Shown here in pieces: positions 25,304 to 35,034 of a DNA stretch of 64,000 nucleotides. Each line of letters opens with the position of its first letter. Position 1 is the first letter of the stretch. Below the pieces are notes generated by a model. It ran no database searches and was not told the origin of the DNA. It worked only from the letters and a program-made list of their open reading frames with translations. A program made the translations under genes and the position numbers. The DNA is from Plecoglossus altivelis (taxonomy: Eukaryota > Chordata > Actinopteri > Osmeriformes > Plecoglossidae). The stretch spans positions 15,344,693 to 15,408,692 of the forward strand of contig BROE01000020.1 in NCBI GenBank assembly GCA_036571765.1, written 5' to 3'.

Positions 25304-25714
25304 GTAAGCATCCATGGACGGATTCTATTATCCCACCTGTATTGTGCATAAGATCCAGTGATGCTGTGGCAACTGTATGGTGTGTGTGTGTGTGTGTGTG
25401 AGTGAGTATGTGTGTGTGTGTGTGTGAGTGAGTGTGTGAGTGAGTATGTGTGTGTGTGTGTGTGCACTACACCCAAGAGTTTCAGCGTGCATCTTAACAT
25501 AAGCACGACAGGGTCAATAATTCATACCACGTCGGGGCAAATAAAACTGTACAGAAGCGTTTGTGTGTGCACGTGTGCACGTGTGTGTGCATGTGTGTGT
25601 GGACGTGTGTGTGCACGTGTGTGCGTTAGCACGGTACACCTCCCAGGATACTTGGCATTGTAGCCTTACTGAGTGCCACAGGCTAACATAGTGTTGTCTG
25701 TATGTGTATAACAG
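25304..25714 (+). other. cadps: cadps intron 4
   Basis: A 411-bp intron dominated by GT arrays at 25379-25465 and GTGCACGT-type repeats at 25560-25627. Nothing else is recognisable. Confidence 0.9.
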
Positions 25715-25948
25715 GGTGGCAAGTTTCCCAAGTTTGTATCCAAGGAGATGGAGGCCATGTACATCGAGGAGCTGCGTTCCTCAGTCAACCTTCTGATGGC
25801 CAACCTGGAGAGCATGCCCGTGTCCAAGGGGGGAGACTTCAAACTGCAGAAGCTCAAACGAGGCCACAACACGTCCATCATCGACATGGGCCAGGAGGAC
25901 GAGAACACGCTGTCCAAGTCAGACGTGGTGCTGTCCTTCACTCTGGAG
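25715..25948 (+). CDS. cadps: cadps exon 5 (residues 290-367)
   Basis: 234 nt, phase 0, acceptor ATAACAG, donor GTACAC. It encodes GGKFPKFVSKEMEAMYIEEL, SSVNLLMANLESMPVSKGGD, then a linker with HNTSIIDMGQEDEN and SKSDVVLSFTLE, the first strand of the C2 domain. The exon opens with Gly-Gly where I recall Glu-Arg in mammals. The splice site permits no obvious alternative, so this looks like a real difference. Confidence 0.95.
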
Positions 25949-26502
25949 GTACACAGCAGCCAGGCACTGCATGGGTCGGGGGAACATTTTCACAGCAGAG
26001 CACAGAGCAGATGGACTCTGGAGATAGGCTGACAGAAAGTGTGATGTCACTGTGACATTTAACCTGCCGGATTAAACAATCGCAGATGGCTTGGTTTCTG
26101 GTGTTTTATACTTGTAACATAGGGTGTTAATTTATTATGACAGATATCATGTTTTGATTCCAATATTTGGGATTAAAGGATTTCAAGTTATACAGAGCTG
26201 GATGATATACAGGAAGTGATGTATTAAAGCAACTTTGCCTCTGTGTAGCTGCCATGGTAACTGTCAACAAGGCATCTTCTGACCTCTCCTCTCTCTCCCA
26301 TATGTACTTCATGTTACCCTCTCTCTCCCATATGTACTTCATGTTACCCTCTCTCTCCCATATCTACGTCATGTTACCCTCTCTCTCCCATATGTACTTC
26401 ATGTTACCCTCTCTCTCCCATATGTACTTCATGTTACCCTCTCTCTCCCATATGTACTTCATGCCACCCTCTCCATCACGCCCCCCCTCCCTTCCTCTCC
26501 AG
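25949..26502 (+). other. cadps: cadps intron 5
   Basis: A 554-bp intron. Its last third is a 30-bp minisatellite (26291-26470) that ends 32 bases before exon 6. The first part is unique sequence with no exon signal. Confidence 0.9.
26291..26470 (+). repeat. 30-bp minisatellite, exactly six copies, beside exon 6 acceptor
   Basis: The unit is CTCTCTCCCATATGTACTTC plus ATGTTACCCT. Copy three has CTACGTC and the last copy reads ATGCCACCCT. Pyrimidine-rich CTCTCTCCC blocks recur every 30 bases up to the acceptor of exon 6. Confidence 0.96.
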
Positions 26503-26624
26503 GTGGTGATCGTAGAGGTGCAGGGCCTCAAGTCTCTGGCTCCTAACAGGATTGTCTACTGCACCATGGAGGTGGAGGGAGGCCAGAAACTCCAAACAGA
26601 CCAGGCTGAGGCCTCCAAGCCCAC
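26503..26624 (+). CDS. cadps: cadps exon 6, C2 domain (residues 368-408)
   Basis: 122 nt, enters in phase 0 and leaves two bases into a Thr codon (AC|T). It encodes VVIVEVQGLKSLAPNRIVYC then TMEVEGGQKLQTDQAEASKP, the core of the CAPS C2 domain. The C2 domain is reported in the CAPS family to contribute to Ca2+ and membrane function. Acceptor CTCTCCAG, donor GTAAGT. Confidence 0.97.
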
Positions 26625-27740
26625 GTAAGTAGAACACTCACAATCTAACACACCCTAACCCCCACCTACACACACACACACCCCACACGCACGCACGTCA
26701 AGGGGAAACCTATGGTCACTGTAATGTAATCCACAGTATAGCCCATTGAAAGAACAATCTGCTTGGCATTCTTGTAATTTACATAACCTTCCAAGCAGGT
26801 TAGAAGCTGTAAAAAACAAAAAAACAGTCGACGGGTGATTACATCAGCCACTGGAGTACAAAGTGCACGTGAGCAACTGAGGTGATGGAGTCTGCTCTCC
26901 CAGCCTCTCTTGTGGACTTCCTCCTTCCACACGCCCCTCTGATCTAAGAGGGCCAAGACCCTGCAGTCGACTGGCTAATTCCTGTGGTGCGTGTACACAT
27001 GGCTGGATGCAGGGTGATCACGTAGCACATAGTCCACTCGGTAGGAGAGTTCAGGACTCCACAGCAGGATCAGCAGCACTAGAACTGAATGGTTGTCAGA
27101 TCGCTGCAGTTGTAGACACGCAGCTTCACACATTGCAGTGTCGATATGTTCCTCGTCCTCCCCATGTGGTCTTGGGTTTGTGGATTATATCGCGCTGCCT
27201 TTGATATCACAGACAATATATATATTTGGCCCGGCACCCCAGACCAGAGAAGCCTCAGGTGGGAGCTGGGGATTGCAAACAGCTGTAAAACGAAGGTGTA
27301 TCTTAAGCCCACACGTTCCTGGAACAGGAGAGGAGATGTCTTACAGTCTGTATCTGCCAGACAGGGCTTTAAAAGCCACACACTCACTTACAGGTGGAGC
27401 ATTGTCCCCCTTTTCAACCTGCCACCTCTATTTCATACACCTCCTACGTCCCTACATCTCTCTTGCACCATTCCCCCTCTCCGTCTCTCTTTTCTCCTTT
27501 CTCAATTGTCCTTCGTATCTTCCCCTCCTCCTCTCATCTCCTCTCCTCCAGTCTTGTGGTGCCAGTCTGTCATCGTCAAAGGCCTGACAGCAGCATAGTG
27601 GTGTTTCTCTTGGGGGGTCAACAGGTTTTGTTTGTGTGTGTGTTTTGTTTGTGTGTGTGTTTTGTTTGTGGGTGTGTGTGAGAGAGATGAGTTGCACCTG
27701 TGATCCAAAAGCTTTTACTTTGATGACCCCCTATATGTCT

Positions 27741-27864
27741 AATACACACATACATGTGTCTGTGCACACATACATGTGTCTGTGCACACTTACATGTGTC
27801 TGTGCACACATACATGTGTCTGTGCACACATACATGTGTCTGTGCACACATACATGTGTCTGTG
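27741..27864. repeat. 20-bp near-palindromic tandem array, about 6 copies
   Basis: The unit is ACACATACATGTGTCTGTGC. Each unit is close to self-complementary around ACATGT. One copy has CTTACA in place of CATACA. The array runs directly into the 25-bp inverted repeat that follows. Confidence 0.93.
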
Positions 27865-27921
27865 TGAGTGTATCTACACGTGTGGCCAGCCTGAGTCTGG
27901 CCACACGTGTAGATACACTCA
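27865..27921. repeat. Perfect 25-bp inverted repeat, 7-base spacer
   Basis: Left arm 27865-27889 (TGAGTGTATCTACACGTGTG then GCCAG) and right arm 27897-27921 are exact reverse complements around CCTGAGT. Transcribed as part of the intron, it could form a 25-bp hairpin. Confidence 0.95.
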
Positions 27922-28005
27922 GACAAACTCAGTCTCAGTCTGACTGGTGTAATACCCTGTGGAATGCCTCAGGCCTGTGCCTGTGGCTATCAAAGTCTGC
28001 ACACA

Positions 28006-28015
<10 letters not shown>

Positions 28016-28080
<65 letters not shown>
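28016..28080. repeat. (CA)n microsatellite
   Basis: About 32 uninterrupted CA dinucleotides in intron 6, followed by looser CA-rich DNA to about 28260. Confidence 0.97.
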
Positions 28081-28086
<6 letters not shown>

Positions 28087-29466
28087 CACTGCACACACTT
28101 AGACACAGACACACACACGCACACAGCTTACACCAACACACACAAACACGGATAACACACACCTACACAGACGCATGCACCTATATTCTTACTTACATGC
28201 TGAAACACACGCCGCTAACACACATACATGTTCACACACGGACACACACTCATACACATGTTTGAACACACGCAGAGCATGAGCTTGCTAAGCTTGATGC
28301 GGTGTGGCAGGAGGAGAGAGGTGGCATGTGTACGTCTGAGCAATCAGAGTGTAAACGTATTATTCAGGCGAGGATTGGATTTGAATAGATCTATGATGTA
28401 ATAAAACAAATGAGTATTATCCCGTCATTTTGGTATGAGATACTCTGTTGAATAATTACAGTATCCAACATCAGTCTTTAATTTGATCATTTTTCACCCG
28501 AACCCCAGATGAGATTGATTGCATTATTTCAATACACAGACGCTTGTTTTCACATATGTACATTTTCAGAGAATGTTATCTTAATGCCTATACTCTCCTG
28601 TACCACCTCCCGCATGTATCTGGTCTCCCTGACAAGCTAGGCATACCAGCAATAGAAGCTGTCTGCTGTTGTCTTACTGGAATATAAACACAGTCCAGAG
28701 AAGGAAATGAGAGAAAATGAATATTTATAGCACGAGTGCATTTTTATGTAAATGTGTTTGTGGATTCCTCACTGTTTGGAGAACATATCCAAATATGTTG
28801 CCCAGCCATGATTAAATGGTGTCTTGTTTATTGCCACAGTTCATTCCTTGTTGTGGCGTCATCAGCACAGTCAAACACACTGATGTTGCAGCCATCACAC
28901 TCAGGTCAGGATACATGGTGTGGAGAAACCTTGTTCCTTGAGTCAGAACCTTCTCTATGTCGCTTACTGTACTTACTCCACTTGAATGTGACAGAAATTG
29001 GCTCTGATTCCCAGAAACCATTTTTCCTCAATGGCTCTCAACAGGTTTTCATTGCGAGTGTGGAGAGCGCGTGCACTGGCGACGAGTCAACTCGCAATGT
29101 AACGTCTGCGTGTGCGTTTAATTGAGCGTCACTATACCCTCTCAGCTGAGTTATGTACAGTCTACAGTCTGGCCAGCTTGACAAGTGCCCGACAGGTACC
29201 ATGTTTCAGACCAGCAGGATCAACACATTGGACCACCGTCCTCTGCTCCCTGTAGCCAATGGGCTGCCAGGATGTGGGTCATGCCGACTCAGCAGATGTT
29301 AACCACCAGGCCAGAGGGCCTTCAGTTTGATGGCGGATGCATTGTGACTTTTGTGGCGACCGGACATTAGCACTTGGCTAAATGGAAGGCTTGCTCCGCA
29401 GCGTTCCACGACAGGCCAGAGCTTAGCGCACTGTGAAGCGTGGATGTCTTTTGGCTGGGATTCAGC

Positions 29467-29650
29467 GGGCGAGAGGTGGGCGAGAGGTGGGCGAGAGGTG
29501 GGCGAGAGGTGGGCGAGAGGTGGGCGAGAGGTGGGGGAGAGGTGGGCGAGAGGTGGGCGAGAGGTGGGCGAGAGGTGGGCGAGAGGTGGGCGAGAGGAGG
29601 GCGAGAGGTGGGCGAGAGGTGGACGAGAGGTGGGCGAGAGGTGGGCGTCC
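29467..29650. repeat. 11-bp GGGCGAGAGGT minisatellite, about 16 copies
   Basis: A near-perfect 11-bp unit with single-base variants (GGGGAGAGG, AGGGCGAG, GGACGAG). Because 11 is not a multiple of three and the unit lacks stops, all forward frames encode the same 11-residue repeat. These frames are not genes. Confidence 0.95.
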
Positions 29651-30757
29651 TCTTGAGACCTGTTGAGACTTAAATGAAGCGTGTGCTGACCGCAAAGCCA
29701 TCACCATCACCATCACCCCCCCTCCCCTCCCCACACACTCACACTTACAAATGCACACAAGCACATCATTGTACAGGAGTTGTCCTGGAGCTGTTACAGA
29801 AAAAGACCAACAAGGTAACAGTTCTCTAACAAGCCTGTCCAATCACCCCTCGAAATGTAGAACACAACTGCTCTTCACCCACACTATAAGTCAGTGTAAC
29901 TAATCAGTACAGCTCTAGTAATTATCCACAGATGGGAATCCAGTTCCAAGAGGCAAACACCTGAAAAGTGAGATCTCAAGGCTTTCAAAAGCCACTCAGA
30001 AAAGAGCCAGACAGAAATAATCAGTAAGGAAGCCCCCAAACACTCACAACATAGACACACAAACACGCACACGCCCAGTATACTGTAAATCACAGATTTC
30101 CGTGGCCTCCCAGGGGAATAAACCATGATGAAATGATGACATAGCTGTTGAACCTGTCAAACTGTCAGACCGCCCGACAGAGGGACTGTCAGCTCGCTGC
30201 ACCTGGGTTTTAACACTCTGTATGGAGAAATCACACATATACGCACACACTCAAACTCACGCACTCAAACTCGCATGCTTCTTTCGTACCAACCTCAATC
30301 AATCATGGGCACCGCACCATGCCTGGGAGTGCGATTGTTTGCTGCTGTGTTTATGTCCGAGTCCGTTCTCATTGAGCTTAGTAAGGCGATGCCTGTTGAT
30401 ATTGCGGTGTGGCAACATGCTTGCGATTAACATAGTACGAACATGCTTGGGATGTTTTCCTTTGTCTGCGCTTGACTATTACTATGTATCCAGTCCACAC
30501 CTCTGTCCCAGGGTGAAGGTCCAGACTCTGATAGACTGGGGGATTTGGGAGATTTACTGGGCTGGCTGTATGCTCTGTATATGAGAAGCATATATCTAAA
30601 AGGGCAGCTATCAACTGAAACACTGCTCTCTCAGATTATCCTGGCTCCTGGCCAATCGCCTGGAGCCATGAGTACCTGGAAGATATGTTCGTTACTCATG
30701 TAATTATTAACTTCATCATTCGTCAACGGATTCACTGGAAATGTGTGTGTCTTTCAG

Positions 30758-30869
30758 TTGGGGCACCCAGGGCGACTTTACCACCACACACCCTCTCCCT
30801 GCGGTGAAGGTGAAGCTGTTCACAGAGAGTACTGGCGTGTTGGCCCTGGAGGACAAGGAACTTGGACGC
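30758..30869 (+). CDS. cadps: cadps exon 7, C2 domain (residues 408-445)
   Basis: 112 nt. Its first base completes the Thr codon from exon 6. It encodes WGTQGDFTTTHPLPAVKVKL then FTESTGVLALEDKELGR, the second half of the C2 fold. Acceptor TTTCAG, donor GTGAGG, leaving in phase 0. Confidence 0.97.
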
Positions 30870-30957
30870 GTGAGGGCTCCATGCCAAACACTCATTCATC
30901 CCCAATGCTCGACTGATTCACCAGTGCTGTTTAGACTTTGTCTGTCTGTGTTCCCAG

Positions 30958-31097
30958 GTTGTCTTACATCCAACACCCAACAGCCCTAAACAGTCAGAGC
31001 TGCATAAGATGACTGTGTCCAAAGGCTGTCCGGACAGTGATCTCAGAATCAAACTGGCCATCCGCATGGACAAGCCTCAGAACATGAAGCACTGTGG
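30958..31097 (+). CDS. cadps: cadps exon 8, end of C2 and start of PH domain (residues 446-492)
   Basis: 140 nt after an 88-base intron. It encodes VVLHPTPNSPKQSELHKMTV, then SKGCPDSDLRIKLAIRMDKP, then QNMKHCG. The last part opens the PH domain (phosphoinositide binding in CAPS). The donor GTGAGT lies two bases into a Gly codon. A 30-bp minisatellite begins 14 bases past the exon. Confidence 0.97.
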
Positions 31098-31110
31098 GTG
31101 AGTGAAGCGG

Positions 31111-31260
31111 CCCCTACGCTTGGCCTCGGCCCCCTTCCTGCCCCCACGCTCGGCCTCTGCCCCCTTCCTGCCCCCACGCTCGGCCTCTGCCCCCTTCCTG
31201 CCCCCACGCTCGGTCTCTGCCCCCTTCCTGCCCCCACGCTCGGCCTCTGCCCCCTGCCCC
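31111..31260 (+). repeat. 30-bp minisatellite, five copies, beside exon 8 donor
   Basis: The unit is CCCCCACGCTCGGCCTCTGC plus CCCCTTCCTG, exactly 30 bases. The first copy (CCCCTACGCTTGGCCTCGG) and the last (CCCCTGCCCC) are variant, and the three middle copies are nearly identical. Confidence 0.96.
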
Positions 31261-31907
31261 CGGGGATGACCTCTCCTAGCTTACAGGCCCAGAGACATTT
31301 CACTTCCACAGATCCTCAACGTTGCCCCTTTAAACATGATGATTTGCTGTCCTCTTGTGGTGAAAAACTGTTATTGAATGACTTTAACTTAAAGGAAATA
31401 GGACGTGAGGAAATCAATAATTTCAGTGTTGGTTAGCATATCTTTTAATTCAGACAACCATTGTTTTATCATCAAATTGGCATAAAGCTAAACATAACAG
31501 TTTTTTAAATCATTTGATATGAATAACTTCTCAGAGAAAGCTGGCTTTGTGATGTGCTATGCAGTTAAAAGACAAATGAAATCCCCAAAGAACAAAATCG
31601 TCAGAAAAAATAACGACTACGAAACCGCCTCAGTTATTTCTGACGTTGGCCGTTTTTGACGCGACCAATTTCAGCTACTCTCTGAACACACTGCTGGTTG
31701 ACATCATCAACATTCTGGATACATTTTGGGGATGTACAAGTTAGTGGATATGACATCAAACAAACAGGCAGATCTTGGAACACATCATCATTTTAATTAG
31801 GCTGACTGGCTGATGAAGGAAGAGATGTGACAGCAGCAAGGCGCAAGGACACGTTCAGTCTCACATTCCTCTTTCTGCTGTGCGTGTGCAAATAAACCAG
31901 CACCCTA

Positions 31908-31941
<34 letters not shown>

Positions 31942-32339
31942 TTATGTAAGTTTGTGTGTGAGTGTGTTTGTGTGTGAGTGTTTTTGTGTGTCCGCTTCGA
32001 GGACATTGCCTTTTATCTTGGGTCTGACGAACTTTCCCTGTCTCCCTCCCTCCCACTCCTCCATATGCTCCCTGCATGGGGCCTCAGGGGGCCTCAGAGC
32101 CCAGTAGGGTGGCCTTACCGATGCCTGTTTTTGTGCCGTATGCTGCTTGTACAACTCTCTGCCTGGCAGACATGTGGGTGCTTGGCAGCTCCCTTGCCCT
32201 CTGCTCCTTGGGCACTAGATTATTCAGTGCGACAAGCGCTGGTGCCTCTTAAACACACCCTAGTGGTTCAAGGAGCCCCCAAAGCTAAAGGCAGGACCTA
32301 TGGTCAGGGTGCCACATCCATGCCACGGTACAGAGGCAG

Positions 32340-33270
32340 ATGAGATGAGCAGATGCGACAGCGAGAGAGCAAAGAGCAGACGCCAACATCGCAGAGGCAG
32401 AGAGAGCAGAGCAGGACGAGAGCAGAAGCTAGGAGAGACAGAGGCTCGAGCCACACGCACGAGGCATATATGGGGATACTTGTGAGAGAGGAGAGAGTCA
32501 CAGGACAATCGGAAAAAAGAGACCAGTATCGGGCAGGAAAGGCCAGAGAGCACGAGTGCAGTAGCACTATGAAAGAGCAGAGGCAGGAGAGACAAGCCAG
32601 CCAGGACGAGAGCGAGGCATGAGATGCAAGCACAGGAGTAGTGAAGCAGAGCGCATGGAGAGACAGAATGCAGGAGAGGAATGGAGGCAGGAGAGAGCAG
32701 ACTAGGCACAGAAGCAGCAACAGCCGACGAACAGCAAAAGCAGGAAGAGAGAGCAGGAGAGAGCAGAGGCAGGAAAGGACAGAGGCAGGAGAGGGCAGAG
32801 GCAGGAGAGAGCAGAGGCAGGAGAGAGCAGAGGCAGGAGAGAGCAGAGGCAGGAGAGAGCAGAGGCAGGAGAGAGCAGAAGCAGGAGAGAGCAGAGGCAG
32901 GAGAGAGCAGAGGCAGGAGAGGACGGAGAGAGGAGAGAGCAGAGGCAGGAGAGAGCAGAGGCAGGAAAGGACAGAGGCAGGAGAGGGCAGAGGCAGTAGA
33001 GAGCAGAGGCAGGAGAGAGCAGAGGCAGGAGAGAGCAGAGGCAGGAGAGGGCAGAGGCAGGAGAGAGCAGAGGCAGGAGAGAGCAGAAGCAGGAGAGGAT
33101 GGAGGCAGGAGAGAGCAGAGGCAGGAGAGAGCAGAAACAGGAGAGAGCAGAAGCAGGAGAGAGCAGAGGCAGGAGAGAGCAGAAGCAGGAGAGAGCAGAG
33201 GCAGGAGAGAGCAGAAGCAGGAGAGAGCAGAGGCAGGAGAGAGCAGAGGCAGGAGAGAGTAGAGGCGGAC
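32340..33270. repeat. 16-bp polypurine VNTR with degenerate flank
   Basis: From about 32740 the unit GCAGAGGCAGGAGAGA repeats more than 30 times with AGAAGCAGG, AAAGGAC and TAGAG variants. Upstream DNA (32340-32740) is a diverged version rich in GAGAGCAG. As 16 is not divisible by three, each frame encodes the same 16-residue repeat. This gives a 238-codon plus-strand and a 366-codon minus-strand open frame without biological support. Confidence 0.95.
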
Positions 33271-33837
33271 AGGCTGAGGTGTTCACTCTCAGATGTTCTT
33301 TTCCTAAGCCCTTGTCCTCTGTGCAGCACACAACAACAACCCCAGGACTCTGCCTGAGTCCTGCGACTGGAGAGGAACAGAACAGCTCTGAACCCAGTGT
33401 GCAATCTCTTTAAATGACTCTCTACTCATCCAGTCATCTCCAAAACGGCATTTTTAAAGTGTGTTCATCTTTAAAACTAAACTTGTTATAATGTACCCAT
33501 TTAGAATGAAGCAGCATCATCTTGGTTGGAACCTCTTCCCTCCAAACACTCTCATGTATCATGTTTCAGTCCCCCAATAAGTTCTTAGTTTCCATTGTTG
33601 AAACAGTTGTGGAAATGATACGTTTTCACCACAAGAGGTCAGCAGCTCCCTTTATTTTTCTCTTAACGATGCCTCAATCCGTCCTGCATGAGTCATTGAA
33701 TAGTTTGTTGAATGTGTGCTTGTTTCATACAAATATATATATATTTTTATTTTATTTTAAATAAATGGCCATGTGTATTTGGTAAGAAAGAGACTGTACT
33801 CCACCTGTGAACAACAAACCCATCTCTGTCTACACAG

Positions 33838-33904
33838 GTACTTGTGGGCAATAGGGAAAAACGTGTGGAAGAGATGGAAGAAGAGGTTTTTCGTGTTAGT
33901 TCAG
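33838..33904 (+). CDS. cadps: cadps exon 9, PH domain (residues 492-514)
   Basis: 67 nt. Its first base completes the Gly codon, then it reads [20 protein letters not shown] and VQ. This is the basic beta1-beta2 region of the PH domain, where the KRWKKRFF cluster is the expected phosphoinositide-binding surface (family knowledge). Acceptor TACACAG, donor GTAAGC, phase 0 out. Confidence 0.97.
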
Positions 33905-35003
33905 GTAAGCACAAAGGCCATCTATCACAAGCATGCCTGTGTGTTGGTGTGAGCTCCTAGCAGTCAGTAGAACCCCCCTGAGTGGGACGGTCGCGTCGAG
34001 TCAAGAGAACACAAGACGTATCTTCCTCTAGCTGTCACAGAAATGATGAAGTACGAAACAAGCTCATGTCAGGAGCTTTGTCGCAGCCATTTTCTGGAGC
34101 TCCTCTTTTGGAGCCGCCTGCTGTCTGTTGTGTATTTAGGGAGGAGATGTCTCAGAGCTAGGACTTGACAGGGGATTGACAAACCAGAGTGAACGCTGGC
34201 TGGCCTAACACTCGCAGCTAAAAGTGCCTTCCGAGCGAAGCCTCACTCCCGCTCCCAGCTACACATACAGCAAGTGACAAATACCGGTCAATAGACAGCC
34301 GCTGCCACTGTGGGGTTTGTTTGTGTGTGTGTGTGTGTGTGTGTTTGTTTGTGTGTTTGGTGTGTGTGTGTGTGTATGTGAGAGAAAGAGAGACAGAGAG
34401 AAGAGCGAGAGACTGTGTGCGTGTGTCTTTATTTGTCTTAGGGAGAGAAAAAGGAATGTTCTTCATGACAAAGAGAGGAATGTAAATGTTTGTTTTTACT
34501 ATGTGCACTGTGTTCAAAATATTTGTTTAATGATTACATGTGTATGAATGTGTTTAATTTCTGTTTTCTTTTTTAATTTGCCTCTTCTGTTTTGGTTTTG
34601 TTAAGTCCCGTGTAAGTATTCATCAAAATGCTAATTAGTGGGTTTACAATGAACCATACAAAATACACATTTTCTCTGATCAGGTCATAGCAGAGTACAA
34701 GATATAGGGATACTAGTCCTAGTAAGAGCCAGAATAATAGTTTAGTAACAAATACTAACAAACAACTCTATAACTTTGGGGTGTTGGGCAATGCTCTCAG
34801 GAAATAGTGAATGAACAAAAACTAGTTTGAACAGGTACAGAAAGAGAACGTATGTTTCCCTCCTCATGACTCATGCTCTAATATGGAGTTCATATTCATC
34901 TTTATCAGTGACTCTGAGTTGCCCAACACTTGTCTGAAACATCTTGTGGAAACTGCAATCATGAGGGGGAACCTCCCCAATAATAACTAAGTTACCCCAA
35001 ACA

Positions 35004-35034
<31 letters not shown>

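Larger units (their letters stand above)
26625..30757 (+). other. cadps: cadps intron 6
   Basis: A 4.1-kb intron. It contains TGTTTTGTTTGTG repeats (27620-27680), a 20-bp ACATGT-bearing array (27741-27864), a perfect inverted repeat (27865-27921), a (CA)n tract (28016-28080) and an 11-bp minisatellite (29467-29650). No coding exon is evident. Confidence 0.9.
31098..33837 (+). other. cadps: cadps intron 8
   Basis: A 2.7-kb intron. It contains a 30-bp minisatellite at 31111-31260, a GT array at 31911-31990 and a large 16-bp polypurine VNTR at 32740-33270 with a degenerate purine-rich run-in from about 32340. No exon was found. Both strands have long open frames through the VNTR, treated as artefacts. 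Confidence 0.9.

Noticed and set aside
26291..26470. Regular 30-bp repeat considered as a CRISPR-type array
   Set aside because: Units are directly contiguous with no unique spacers, and the context is a vertebrate intron.
27636..28265. 209-codon plus-strand frame rich in Thr/His/Cys/Val
   Set aside because: Built from the ACATGT array and the CA microsatellite, not coding.
32304..33404. 366-codon minus-strand open frame (Leu/Ser/Cys-rich) and overlapping plus-strand frames
   Set aside because: Entirely explained by the stop-free 16-bp purine repeat read in all frames. No domain and no splice or promoter context.
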